The translations under genes and the position numbers were made by a program. Positions 49,034 to 62,132 of a DNA stretch of 64,000 nucleotides are shown in pieces. The stretch is taken from contig JANPWX010019815.1 in NCBI GenBank assembly GCA_024734555.1, forward strand, positions 2,000,359 through 2,064,358, written 5' to 3'. How positions within the stretch are numbered: the first letter of the stretch is position 1; each line of letters starts with the position of its first letter. The notes below the pieces were generated by a model that saw only the letters and a list, made by a program, of their open reading frames with translations, searched no databases and was not told the DNA's origin. The stretch comes from Trochalopteron elliotii. Taxonomy: Eukaryota > Chordata > Aves > Passeriformes > Leiothrichidae.

Positions 49034-49723
49034 TGTCCTAGGGTGACTATGATGCCTGTATCCCCAAATCGTCTGTTCTGTGTTCTGTACCTTTAAGACT
49101 GGTTCTGAGAGTGAGCAGGGAAAGAAGAAGCGCGCAGTTTGTTTTGAAAAACAAACTCACTCCTCTGAATCTGCTCTCGTCCTTGGGACTGTGTGGTTTC
49201 TTTTTTTTTCCTTCGTCGGATGCACAGAGGGCAGCCAGAGAGAGTTTTTTTTCCCTTTGTTAGTCTAGCTAGCTGAGGCAAAGAAGCTTTCCTGGACTGT
49301 TTTTTTTTTTTTACTATTTTATTTTTCTTTGGGACTGTTTAAATCTGCTCTGGACTGAAAAACCCAGAGGAGCACCGGGATCTTGCACCCGTGGCCCACC
49401 GGGCCGGGACTCAGCATCTTCCAGCACTGAAGGGACTGATAAACAGACTCCTGGCACGGACTCTGAGTTTTGCCATCTCTCTTCGGAGCAGCGAGAGGTT
49501 TTATTGTTTCATATTATTATTATTGTTATTATTGTTATTATTATTATTATTCATTCTTTATGCTTGCGGGCATTTTGTTTGTTAAATAAATAGGGGTTTT
49601 TTTTCCACTCTTCTTTGAGGGAATTCTTTCCCCGGACCTGCTGGGGGGAGGGGCTGTTTGGATTTGCTTTTCAGAGGAACCCCATTCGGAGATTTCCTCC
49701 CAAATTTGCCCTAAACCAGGACA
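49034..49723 (+). mobile_element. Solo LTR inserted into CR1, with 5-bp target duplication
   Basis: The 690-base element starts TGTCCTAGGG and ends CCAGGACA, giving terminal inverted repeats TGTCCT/AGGACA. The target GATGG is present exactly on both sides (49029-49033 and 49724-49728). Removing the element and one GATGG rejoins a colinear CR1. AATAAA lies at 49585-49590, placing R and a U5 of about 130 bases to its right, so the LTR points right. An ATT-rich microsatellite (49510-49552) lies inside. The 5-base duplication fits avian ERVL-type insertions, though family assignment is inference. Confidence 0.93.
49510..49552. repeat. (ATT)n microsatellite inside the LTR
   Basis: ATT trinucleotides with two GTT interruptions lie about 30 bases before the poly(A) signal of the solo LTR. 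Confidence 0.9.
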
Positions 49724-49841
49724 GATGGGACTCTGAGAAACCTGGTCTAGTGAAAGGTGCCCCTGCCTATGGCAGGCAAGGGAAACTAGCTGGTTGTTAA
49801 GGTTCCTTTCACACCCCAAAACATTTTATGGTTCTATGATT
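49724..49841 (+). mobile_element. CR1 LINE, downstream half with intact 3' end
   Basis: After the second GATGG the CR1 resumes: GAAACCTGGTCTAGTGAAAG, GGTGCCCCTGCCTATGGCAG, TTGTTAAGGTTCCTTTCACA, and the terminus TTTTATGGTTCTATGATT at 49841. It is colinear with the piece ending at 49033. Confidence 0.93.
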
Positions 49842-49950
49842 AAAAAACAAACAAGCAAACAAAAACCTAAAATGCACAGACAAAACAAACAAAAAAAATC
49901 ACCCCTCCCAAAACCCTAAAACAAAACCCAATTAAAAAATAAACAAACTA
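49842..49950. repeat. A-rich low-complexity tract after the CR1 end
   Basis: Runs of A broken by C (ACAAACAAGCAAAC and similar) begin directly at the CR1 3' terminus. Confidence 0.8.
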
Positions 49951-52900
49951 AGTAAAACTCAGCAACTATATGTTATCCATCTGGATTTTTAATTTTTTTT
50001 TTTTAATATAATGAGCAGGAATTACTGTGAGCCTCAAAATTCACCATTTGATTTTACAATGAGGTACCACACAAATAAAGCTAGTAAGATCTGATTTCTT
50101 TGATCATTTGCAGTGGAGATCCACTTCTCACATATTGGAAACTTTTATATACAACTTTTGGCCCACTTACGAATTAATTGAAAAAAGTTCCAGCAAGTAT
50201 TTTCTGTCTGAGACTCTATCACTTTATCATTTCTTATTTGACAAGTATTGCCATTCTAATTAATAGATTTACTTGTTAAATGTATATAAGCAGTCAAACA
50301 GGTTCTACATGTAGTCTCTTGCTTATTTTTGATTGAGCAATTTTAATGTCAAAATTGCTGAGTGGTTCCTGGGCTGAGGAAGAGTGTTTGTATATTAATA
50401 AGAGAAACAGGGTAAAATCAAAATTGGAAATGACACATTTGGGATTACCATTTCTCAGGAGAAGACTAGAAATGAGACTTTAAAAGGGCTTCCATCTATA
50501 TGGATCAAATCTAACCTTTCTGAAAAGGTTGTTGAAGTATTGAGATGTTTAATTCATACCCTTGGATGCTGCTTTACATCAGTTCATTTTTATGCTCAGC
50601 TCTAAAGGAGTGAGGATGTCAAGTTTCCTGAAAAATAGTAGTTGGACTCATTAAGTAGGGTTAATATTGCTATGGAAATTTTTAATCAGGTGAACAATTA
50701 TAAGGTCATCTTTTTATTAATGAATTCTTTCACCAATGGTTTGAAGGAAAGAGTTGTCTGTTGAGTCATCATCTCTTTTTAAAATGTTTAGAAGTGAATT
50801 ATTATATGGTATAAACTATCAGTGCCAAATTAGTTTAGATGTGTATTGAATGAGTTACAGTCGTTTTAATTTCATTTAGACCGTGTCCTGCAAATACCCT
50901 TCACATCTTCCTACAGCTGAACTTACTACATTTGTCTAAAAGAATCTCTCATTATATACTGGAAAGTGTTTCTTGTGGACAAAAACAAACACAATAAGTT
51001 ACCAGATTATTTTTAAATAATATAAACATCACTGAAGTAAATATTCAAAAATCAAAAGTTAAAACACAGTGTTCATTTCCCATAAAACAAGAATCTAATA
51101 AAGATAATGGTTTGCATTGTATTTATAATTACAATTTATTGTACTATTATAAATACATTTAAATAATTTTTTTTCTGTAATAGTAGTTTATATAGTGGTT
51201 AAAAAAAAACAACCTTACATTGCAAGTGGTGAGAAGTCGTTAACTCGTCAGGAAAAGGGAGTCTGGGGGGAAGAGAGTTGAGAGAAGGGGAGAAGTAGGT
51301 GGGAAACAGAAATGAGGCAGAGTAATAAAACTTTTCTAAACTTCTTATGAGTTACAAATTATGGGTATTTTTTTCTTAATTAACCATAACACAGGCAACA
51401 TCTATATATAACCGAAGATAAGGGAATTAATCAGTTTTCCAGATTGAAGACTGTTCTGTTACTTGCAAAGCAGTACATTTTATAGTATGTAGCAGCTAAA
51501 ACTCTGGAGCAGATGACAAAATCCCAGGGACAGACCATAGAGAGGGAAGATAAAGAATTGAGAGATCTGGACAATATCAACGAAGGAGGACAAAGCAAGG
51601 AAAGACTTTGCTGACAATTCTGTTGGTGGAATTAGCAGTGTAACACCCCTGGAAGTAAAAAGTGAATGACACTATGAGAAGGAAAAAGGGCAATGGAGAT
51701 CTGAAGGAAAGTATGCAGAAAGCAGGACCTCATTCTGGCCAGAAGCTCTCCTTAGTGACCTTGATGACAACTGCTATAGGTGAAAGCAAAAAGTGGAAAT
51801 CTGGCTAAAACAGTTCAGCTGAAAGGTCAGATGAAAGCCTTTTAAAACTACTTTTTTACATTTAACATTACATTTACATTTTTCACATTTAAAGTTACTA
51901 TTTTATTCAGATTGTTTTAGACTAACTGAAAATTCACTGAAGAGGGATAGGAGAGTGCAGATTCACCTGACAAAACAGACAAGTTAGTCTTTTGCATCTT
52001 ACCTGTGAAATATCATTTCATCATTTACAGATGGATTTTTTATCACTTTCTCTGAAATATTTTTCTCAGGATTTTGCTTGCTGATCAGATCTATTTTTTA
52101 TCCTTAGTTACATGTTTTAGTTGTACCTTCTTGTTCTTGTTATTTTTGCAAATATTCATAAATTTGCTTTCCCTCTGCATTGCTTCTTTGCTCAATTATG
52201 TCCAGACCTTATAGCTTATCCTAAATCAGGCTTTTATGTGGTGCATTATATTTACTTGTAGGATGGAGATAGAAGAAGAGCAACAAATTGTCAGAGAAGA
52301 TCATTTGATCTCTTTTTACTTTCTTTAAACTAAGTGCTTCCTTATTCCTCAGAAACAAACATGGTATGTGAAGAGAAATCTGGTTTTAGAGCATCTAGAT
52401 GTCTGTATTAAAGGAATGGAAAACAGCGTATCAAAAAGTTTCCACACATCCAAGTAGACATGCACTGAGCTTAGAATCCACTTTGCTCATTTTTGTCTTC
52501 AGTTGCAGCAAGTATTTTGTGCAACATTATAAATGGAACTGCCATAATTCTATGTACATTGACATGCTGTGGGATTTCCTCTATCAATGCAAACTATGGG
52601 TTTTCTTCACACTTGGCTGAGTTCACAGTGACTGCTTGGAAGACACCACATTCAGCTTTGGAACTTTAATTTGATCAGCAGTAAGGTGGTGTTAACAAAA
52701 TGCATACCTCTTCAGAATTACGACGCTTGGGGGATGTAAACAGGAATCTTCATGTCTCTTTGTTGAAGGGATAGATAATCCAACTTATTTTAGGGATTTA
52801 GCTCTTTTCACAGACAGGTTTGGTCCTGAGGTTTTGATCAAGTATCAAAACATAAAATTATTTTGTAAAGTGGTATTTTCATTTCAGAGCCAGAAAAACA

Positions 52901-55884
52901 AAACAAAAAAACCCAACCCAGATATGAATTCTGCAAGACACCTGGCAATCATATATGGATTTGAAAAATGAAGAAGTGCTTAAGATCATGGTATCATATA
53001 AGCAAATTCTTCTTCACAGCCAAAAGACTACACAGACTAATGGGCTTTCTGTTTCCCTATTTAAATAGAACCAAACCACAACACAGGTAATAATTAATGG
53101 GCGTTGGAAAGCCTGGGTTGCTAGTGAAGACAATCTTTTGCAATGGCTATTTTCCACCTGGTACAGTAGCTCCCTGGCTTAAAGACTCACCAGATTAAGA
53201 CACAGCTATGGCAATGATAGCCTGTTAGTCTGAGTATCAGAATGATCCCTTAAGCAGGATGGCTGTGAGTTGTTCAGAAAGAGAATTATCCTGGGATACA
53301 TATCACCCTGCACAGCACTTCAGCAGCAATTTTCAGAGAACACCTCAGGCATTTGGACAGGGTAGGATTCCTGCATAGCAAGCAAACAGTGTTCAGATCA
53401 ACCCTTCACTGTTACTTATGTAATCTGCTTCATTTCCTGTTGCTCTTGTTTGAGTTTTCTCTGCACATTATGACTTTTAGGGTATACCTGGTGACAGTCA
53501 CAGAACTGACATGCTACACTTAGAACTTTCTCAGTCTTAAACCAAAATGAAGACATGCAGGATATATTGCTGAGGAGATGCAGGATATGTTAGTTGTGCT
53601 AGCTGCTGTAAGTAAAATGAAAATTTGTTTGAGATAATTTAAATTAGGTTTCTTCCCACACACGGGCTTCTGCAAGGGCAGCATATTTCTGTATCTCTGA
53701 TAATATAAAAATGTTTCAAGGAAGGATTAGGAACCTTTCAAGGAAGGTTGTTAAATGTTGAACAATAACAAAGGACAACAATTATAATATTCTTTCTCTT
53801 TTCTTTCTACTCTATAAACTTCACTTTCTTGCATATATTAATTTCAGCCAAAAGCTTTAATATATTGTCAAACCAGATGCTACATGGAGCCTTCAGTGCT
53901 CAAAATGGTTTCTTTGTTCCTCTCTGTTTTCTCCACATACAAAATTTTGTTGTGAGGTAGGAATACTTCATTCATCCACTTCACTGAGCTTTCTAAAGCT
54001 AGACAGATCAATGCTGTAGGATAAAAATTGTGCTTTAGAATTGGTGTAAGGAAAGCTCCAAGGTGGTTTTTTTTCTGTGTAACAAAAGCAGTTTATAAAG
54101 GTAAAAATTTGTTCATCACACACCACTAGAATAAAAAATTAAGATCATCACATACAATTAAAAAGGCCATCTGCAAACCTAAGTTTTTCTTCTAATGTTT
54201 TATGCTAAACTGACATACATTCAAATTCAGAAAACTCCTGCCATTTGGTTTCAAACTGGACACAACCTAATTGCATTAGTTATAGTACTGAAATCTTAGG
54301 ACACAACATAAATCACTTCTTTGAAAAAAATTCTTGCTTCTCTCCAGCCTCTCTACTCCAGAATATTTTTGTGCACAGTACTTCACAGATGCTTTAAGAA
54401 AGACAGTTATGTCTTTGAATGCCATGTTTCTTCCTTCTGGATGTGAGTGCCACAACACATAAAGCTAGTCCATTTACATAGCAAAAAGAGAGGAGCTGCT
54501 GTAACTTTTAGGTAAGTTCTTGGCATTATTTACTTAGTTTATATATACAGGATTTAATATAGCAGTAGGAAAAACACATAAAATTTGTGTTTAAGCAAAA
54601 CATGTTTCATAGGTGATGGCCCTATGCTTAAAATTATTTTAGACTCGGTTTGAAAAGTAGACGGAACTTAGGATTAAGTGAGAAGTCTATATGATTCCCA
54701 TGTAATTTTGGTTGGTCTCACAGCTTTAAAAGGCTGTCATCAGCTTGATTCTCTCAAGGTGAAGTGAATTAATTTTCTCTGGTGTAGAAAATTTCCCTCT
54801 GAGTGATGAAAGAATTGGGTTTTGTGAAGAAGGATAGGAACAGTAAAAAATATCAAGAGGAAATCTAGCTTCTTGGTTACCTTTCTTAAAAGATAAGAGA
54901 GGCAAACTGCCAGTAAACAAACCTTTACATCTCTGCTTCATGGGCACCATCCCAAACTGTGAGGGAATAAAAATTACCTTTAAACCACAGTTTCCTTCAA
55001 ACAGTACACCAGAACCCTTATTGAAAGAGAAGCATTATCTTTGAAGCAATTTTGTATCTCTCTGTTTCACAGTATATTTCCTGATAATAACTCTTTCTAT
55101 ACAGGTTTCTCTCCACAGACTGAAAGAAACACATCTTCAACACTCTTGCCATATACAACTTGTTCTGACCTGAAGCATTTCATTCTTGAAGGATTTGCAA
55201 GATGAGTCCTTTTTTATTTGTAGATTAAATCCTTCCAACCATATAAAATTGAATTTATAAAATCATTCAATTTATAAAAAGGTAATCCTAAACTTGTCTG
55301 ATGTATGTAAAGCAACTATTTGATATTTGTTAAGTCTTAGATTCGTCTTCAAATTTTCTTGCACAATGACTTTCTGTGCCAGACTTCCTGGCTTCTCCTA
55401 ACCTTGATTCCGTTGCCTTCAGTTTCCTACCAAGATGATTTGCTACTGCACTTGTATATTTCAGGAGACCAACTTTGGACAATGAGGTGAAATATTTCTG
55501 AACAAAATCTCTGTAGATAACTCTCAAAATTTTTTGTCAGTTAAGTTTTGGATGGTATGGATTATTTGAAATAATTTTAAACTAAGGCAAATTGAATTGC
55601 CTTGTTTTATCTTTTTTTTTTTTTTTTTCAGTGTTTTGAGGTGGGGGAATGTTTTTTGGTTTTGGCAAAACTGGCATATTTTTTCAGCTAGTAGTATCAG
55701 ATTTATCACTGCAATTTCTGCAGCAAAACAAAAAAATAAAGAGGTTCTCTTTTTTGTTTTTTTTCTACAGAGACTTGAGCTGTAAATACCTACACAGTAT
55801 ACTGGATATAAAGTGAGATTTTCTACTGGAAAAAACGTTTAAAACCATTTTCACAGCTCGGTCTTCTTCCTGGGCCAGCCCTCA
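49951..55884. other. AT-rich stretch, nothing recognised
   Basis: About 5.9 kb with no recognised repeat family. A 17-base T run followed by CAG at 55612-55631 looks like a splice acceptor but precedes no recognisable exon. Confidence 0.4.
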
Positions 55885-57625
55885 TACCATAGAATCATAA
55901 AGTCACAAAATGGGTAAGGTTGGAAGGGACCACAGTGGGTCATCTGGCCCAACCTCCGTGCTCAAGCAGGGTCAACCTAGAGCACATGGCACAGGATTGC
56001 ATCCAGAAGGTGCTTAAGTATCACCAGGGAGAGAGACTCCACATCTCTGAGCAGCCTGTTCCAGTGCTCAGTCATTCAGACAATGAAGTTTTTCTCATGT
56101 TCAGGTGAAGTTTCCTGTGCAACACTTGCTTGTTCTCATGCTTGGCACCGCTGAGGAGACCCTAGTTCCATCCTCTTTACATGCTCCTTTCAGATGTCCC
56201 TTATAGACATTGTTAAGGTCCCCTCTCAGTTTTCTCTTCTCAAGGCTGATCAGGCCCAGCTCCCTCAGCTTTTCCTCATAGAAGAGGGGCTTCCATCCCC
56301 TCATCATCTTTGTTGCCCTCCACCGGAACTGCTCCAGGAGTTCTGTGTCTCTCTTGTCCTGAGGAGCCCAGAACTGGACACAGCACTCCAGATGTGCCTC
56401 ACCAGGGCTGAGTAGAGGGACAGGATCACCTCCCTTGACCTGCAGGCAATGCTCTTCCTAATGCACCCCAGGATCCCACTGGCCTTCTTGGCCCCCAGGA
56501 CACACTGCTGGCTCATGGACAGCTTGTTGTCCACCAGGACCCCCAGGTCCTTCTCCACAGAGCTGCTTTCCAGCAGGTCACCCCTGCCTGTGCTGGTGCC
56601 TGGGGTTGCTCCTTCGCAGGTGCAGGACCCTGCTTTTATCTTTGTTGAATTTCAGAAGTTTCTTCTCTTCCCATCCCTCCAGAAGCTGAGGACCTGCTGA
56701 GGTCCTTCTGAAGGGCTGCACATCCCTCTGGGGTATTGGCCACTCATCCCAGCTTTGTGTCATCAGGGAACTTGCTGAGGAGGCAATTGTCTGTTCATCC
56801 AAGTCACTGATGAATACAATAAACAACACTGGGCCCAGTATGGAGCCCTGGGAGACAGCACAAGTGACAGGCCACAAACCAGACCCTTTGCCACTGATTA
56901 TGACACTCTGGGAGCTGCTCTTCGGCCAGTTCTTATTACATCTCACTGTCCACTGACCCAATCCAAACTTCCCAAGTTTGCCTATGAGGATGTTTGGTGA
57001 GACAGTGTCAAAAGCCTTGCTGAAGTCAAGGTAGACAATATCCTTGGCTCTCATCTTGTCCATCCAGGTAGTTGTTTCATTGTAGAAGACAATCAGATTC
57101 GTCAAGAATTATTTATGTTGGTGAATCCACGCTGACTACTTCTGATAACCTTCTTGCCATCCATGTGGATACTGACAGCCCCCAGAGTGAAGCACCCAGT
57201 CCTTTCTGAGGATTTAGGGGAGGCTGACTAGCTATAGTCCCCTGGATCCTTCTTGTTCTTGTTGAAGATTGGAGTGATATTTGCTTAACTTCAGACTTTC
57301 GGTACCTTCCTGGATCACCACAACCTTTCAAAAAGGATCATGAGCAGCATCTCAGCACTTCTGGATACAACCATTAGGGCCCAAGAATTTTTAGGTGTCC
57401 AATTTGCCTAGATGTTCTCTCAAGATGAACCCAACTCCCCCTGACAAACGGCAAGTGTCCCTTCCAACATTCCTTTACCCTGACCTCTTGAGTCTAGGAT
57501 TCCTGAGGGCTGACTCTGTCAGTGAAGACCAATCTAAAGTAGGTGTTTAGTAACTCTGCCTTCTCTGTGTCCTGTTAAGAGGATCCCCTCTGCATTTAGT
57601 AGCAGGCCCACATCAATACTATCAT
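55885..57625 (-). mobile_element. Long CR1 LINE, 5'-truncated
   Basis: About 1.74 kb, from the complement of the 3' end (CATAGAATCATAAAGTCACA) through the 3' UTR, ORF2 C-terminus and RT, to the region upstream of RT (GATTCCTGAGGGCTGACTCT, then AACTCTGCCTTCTCTGTGTC). The central part is well preserved: ACTGGACACAGCACTCCAGA and CCACCAGGACCCCCAGGTCC match common bird CR1 almost word for word. It is interrupted by frameshifts. It lies in the opposite orientation to the long copy at 38200 and is of a different subfamily at the 3' end. Confidence 0.95.
56304..57105 (-). pseudogene. CR1 ORF2 reverse transcriptase and C-terminal remnant
   Basis: From 57105 leftward: MTNLIVFYNETTTWMDKMRA, then VYLDFSKAFDTVSPNILI (RT motif with catalytic Asp), SQGSILGPVLFIVFISDLDE, and, after a shift of frame, FPDDTKLG in place of the usual FADDTKLG. 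Further left (56558-56304) a separate frame reads [20 protein letters not shown] and [16 protein letters not shown] text, the standard segment after RT. The A-to-P change beside the catalytic Asp pair plus the frameshifts show that it is inactive. Confidence 0.88.
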
Positions 57626-59278
57626 ACTAACCACTGTAAAAATACAGAAACTTACATAGTTAAAACTGACCTGCTGATGATAATTTGTCCAGAATAAAGG
57701 TAAGTAAGTGATGGGATTTGTCTTTTGAAGCCATATGGGCCACTGCAGACACACAAGCTCTTACTGCTTATAGAAGTGAGGGCTACTATTGGCTTCACAC
57801 CGTGATTTTATTCCATAAACATTCCTGTATCTTGACAGTGGTTTTGTATCAGTCTTCTCAGATACAGTAGGAATGCTGGTTATTTTACATTTTCCCAGAG
57901 GTGGGATTCTCTAGTCTCTCGTCATCATTCTTACTTTATGTAGACATAAACTATTGTGCTCTGCAGGCCAAGGATGAAATGGGGAGGCCTCTCCACAGGT
58001 CCTTACCTCAGAGGTGAGTGCTAAATCACAAATGTAGCTATAGTTTTTCACTGAAGAATTAGCAAGGTGGTATATTTTTAATGTGTATAACGTTGTGAAC
58101 AGAAACACAGATGGAAGACAGGACTTCCAAAATGTTTCTCACAAACTATCAGAAGATGGTTAAATAGCCCAGCCCCAAGTATTGTCACTTGAGCAATGTC
58201 ACTTGAGTGGATCTTTTTTATTTAAATGTGATGGATTTAGATGAATGCTACTTTGATTCATTCACAAGCGTTTGCGCAGGCCAAAAGCAAGAGCAACTCT
58301 CCACCTGCACCCCTTCATTATGATTTTTATCATTTGAGATATTAGTTCATTTTCTCACAAAAATCTATTTTAAATTACTTTAGACAGACTAGTGAGCCCA
58401 GCAGAATTGTTGTTGTATAACATTTTCAATTAATTATTATCTCTACTGATCCTCTGCAGGCTCTGCCAGGAGACGATGGTGATTAGCCTTTGTCTGTCAG
58501 ACAGAAAACACACACAACATGAACACAAATTGCTTTCTGAAGATCTGGCTGTTATTTGTGCAGCAAAAAGGTTACAGTCATAGATAGGTAAACACAAAAT
58601 AAGAAAACAGATGACCGGTCAAGCTTCCACAGCCCCTGAATTTCAGAGACTCACTCACAGCAGCTTGTGTTTACCATTCCTTCCAGTCTGCTGCAGTGCT
58701 GCTACATTAGGAACTGAAATCTTGACCTTTGCAAGTGGAACAGTAATTTCCAGTCTTTCTAAGAGGCATCCATCCCTTTCAGCTCTGCAACTCCCAGGTC
58801 ACATCATTCCTGTTAAAGGTCAGTGCAATAGTTTGTCCAGTTTGTAACTTGAATATGCAGTATAGAACATTTAAAACCCCACTGTTGACTATCAAACACA
58901 TGCAGTAGAAAGAAAATTCAAGTATTTTTGAATGAAGAGTAGCAAATTAGTTGAAGAAATAATGTTCTGCTTCTAGACACTTGCTGAGCTGAAGAAGAAG
59001 CTAAATTACTACAGAAATAATTTAAAAAGAATTATCTATGACATTTACAGGATCATTTTCCCCCTGAGCACAAGAAATGGGAATATGTAAGCAATCATTC
59101 ACAGATTTGCAATCTTATGCTCCAATGAATCTGCATCAAAACACATATGCACAAAGCAAAACCAGAATGGAAGAATATAAAAGCATGGATATTACGAAAC
59201 GACTGTCTAAATAAATCAAAATATCCCAAATAATCATGGGATTTTTAAAATTCCATTAAGGTGACCACAATGTTGCAG
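57626..59278. other. AT-rich sequence, nothing recognised
   Basis: No repeat, RNA gene or coding region recognised. Confidence 0.4.
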
Positions 59279-59760
59279 AACAGAATACCCTGGAAGGGAT
59301 ATGTGGAGGTCATCTGCTTCAAACACCTCATTCAGACTAGTTAGATAGGCTGTGACTTGTCACATTCTGGATATCACCAAAGCTGAAGAATTTCTGAGGC
59401 CCCTCTTGAAGCATTTTCCCATCTTCATGGAGAAAAGCTTATGTGTATTTAATCAGGATTTCTCTTGCAGATTTTGTCTGTTGCCTCTCCTTTTACCACT
59501 ACAGACCTTAAAGCAGAGTAGCATTCCATCTTCTCTATATTTGCCATTACATATCTGAAAACTGCAAGGAAATTTCCCCATTACACTTCTTATCCAGGCT
59601 GAACAAACCCAGCTCACTGTCACCTTCTTCTCACATGACAAGTGTCTCATGTAGAGGGCCATTGTGAGACTCACTTCAGTTTTTACCGTGTCATGTTCCC
59701 CTGCACCACAAAGTTCAAAATCAGACACAACAGTCCAAATGCGACTTCCTATTTTGGGTT
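59279..59760 (-). mobile_element. CR1 LINE fragment, very old
   Basis: Degraded complement landmarks in CR1 order: GGAAGGGATATGTGGAGGTC, TTTTCCCATCTTCATGG, GCAGATTTTGTCTGTTGCC, TCCATCTTCTCTATATTTGC, TTATCCAGGCTGAACAAACC and CCCCTGCACCACAAAGTTC. The order is right but identity is low and indels are many, so it is among the oldest insertions here. Confidence 0.65.
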
Positions 59761-62132
59761 TGCAATTGACACTTAAGTGCATTCTATCTTGTTTTGCAAT
59801 AAGGCAAATGGAGCTTAATTATAAAGGAGTTTCTAAGTTAAAAAGTTCACGTGTTCTGGATTCCCATACATACTGGTTGTAAATTTTCAATGAATATGTG
59901 CTTATACTGCAAGAATAACTTTGGTCCACTAAAGTTTCTCTCAGTATTTGTGTGTGCCTAAATAAGATTTTAATCCCATGTGCTCAGTGTCATCTTTGTT
60001 TTTTTCAGGAGGAAATTTTTACAAGACTTTTATATTTCGCTTGTAATGTCATCGGTACAAATCATCACTAAAAGCTGCCATCTTTTGGACATTTTGAGTT
60101 GATTCCTCTGTAAGAAGTCCATGTTTTTACAATCACACTTTTTCTGTGGAGAGTGTTATAGGTATAAAAGTTAAATTCAGTACCAATTGTACATACTGTC
60201 ATAGCGATACTCTAAAATTATATCAGAAATTGTGTACCTTTCTTTCTCAGATAATCTGAAACGAAACAGAAATAGGAAAGCAGAGAAAGTAATGAGTTGT
60301 TTTGGTTTTGACATACTTCTTCTGTGCCAAGCACAGATCTCAAATAAAAAAAGAAGTTATTTTTGAGGATCCTCTTTTAGCTCCTTGGTTCTGGGTGTCT
60401 CTAACCTGCAAGAGCTTAAAAAGTCCTGTACATGGCATTAGGATGGTGCAATTCTATTATAACAAAATAATTTCTGAATTAATTCCTTTTCCTTTTTGTA
60501 CAGATGCAGGTAGAATAGGGCCTTGAAAGAAAGGGATGAATGACAGCATATTGTTCTACTGATAGAGGAGAGAAAGAGGCAGGTAAAGTCTGGGAAAGAG
60601 AGAGACATTTCTCCTTTTTCTTACTTTTTTTTCCTCACCAAAAGTAGCCAGAGTTATCAAGTTTTCCTGCCATGGGTTTGCTTCCAATTCAATTCTAGAA
60701 TCCTTCTCCTGTCTGGACTTGAGTGCACCTGACCATTTCAGCCTCCTAAAACAAGGACAAACATGTTTTTGCAGAGGCCAACACTTTAATCTTTAGGAAT
60801 ATCTATATGAGTAGTGCAACAATAGTTCATTCCAGCCATGAAACTTCTGTGTCATTATACATGAAGATCTGTGTAGTAAAGAATGTCTGTCAGAGCTCAG
60901 AAAGTGGTTTTTTACTTTGTGGGCCATGTAAAACATCTGTGACCCGTGTGGAATTATTTTAAACCTTTAATTTTTCCTCATTTAGTTGAACACATATATT
61001 TTAGAGAAATTTAGGACAATACTTATACAGAGCAGTACCCATATTATTTAGGTATCTCTTTTTTCTTATAATTACAGATTATATAACAAAAATTAAAATA
61101 AGGTACACAACATCTGCAGTACATAGAATTTAAAATCAGTTTCTGCCTTTTAATTTTGTGGAGATTTCTCAAAAAAGATCTGTCATGCAGCAGTAATATT
61201 AGAAACCATTTAAACAGGGAAAGTAAAGCTACAGGTACTGCATCATGATGAAGAATTAAAGAGTATATAAGGATAATTAACCACCTAGAGATACACTTAA
61301 GTCTCTATTTGATTTTTCATAGTGTCTGCACAGGTAATTTTGGGAATAAATGAAGATAATATACCTTAGTATATTAGAAAGTTCTTTAGGCCTTGACCTT
61401 CATGGTCAGGCAACAATATTTACAATTTTTTTTTTAAATCTATGAATTAGTATTATCTAGAATATCAACTCCAATGACAATGACCTCAAACAGTGTTACA
61501 GTTCAGCTAGATCAGATCAATTACTTTTCAGTGAAGCCAGGATAGCATTTTCAAAAGCACCACTGTTCTACTTCTGAAGTAATTTCTGAACTTGGAAGTT
61601 CAAATCCCACCGAAAACTAACACAACTCCTATGCATTTCAGGAGTATTTGAAAGTTTGTTTATTAAGCTTCCAAAGCTCAAATCTTCAGAGATACCCAAG
61701 GGCCAGTGTCTCACAGGTTTCAGTGGAAGACTGCCAGTCATTCAAATATTTTCAAGCAGAGTGGTACACATGTCTTTGCTGAAAATCAGATAGAGACTGG
61801 TTTGAAAATGTACATAGGTTCCAAGAAGAAAGATCCCCAAAGCAGTGTGAAAAGAAATACTAGAAAAAACAAACTATTCTTCTGAAAACAAGTAATTTAG
61901 CACCAGCTGCCACATAGAGAAAGAGATAGTTTTCTCTTTGTTGTAATGCAATCTTCTGTCCTAGCTGAGCTGTGTCAGGACATCTTCAGTTACAGCTCTG
62001 CAGTGAATTTAGTTACACCTTCTACAAACAGCAGAGCAAAGGAAAATACTGAAATCATTTACATTAGCAACTGAACAGCTAAAAATCCCCAAGCTGAGGG
62101 AAGACGTGGAGTTTTTAATCAGTTGCTGGGTC
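59761..62132. other. AT-rich sequence, nothing recognised
   Basis: No repeat, RNA gene or coding region recognised. Confidence 0.4.

Larger units (their letters stand above)
49029..49728. repeat. Target site duplication GATGG flanking the solo LTR
   Basis: GATGG at 49029-49033 and GATGG at 49724-49728 flank the LTR directly. An intact duplication supports a simple insertion followed by LTR-LTR recombination. Confidence 0.9.

Noticed and set aside
55612..55631. T17 followed by CAG, a textbook splice acceptor
   Set aside because: No coding frame with family resemblance follows; poly-T runs are frequent in this window.
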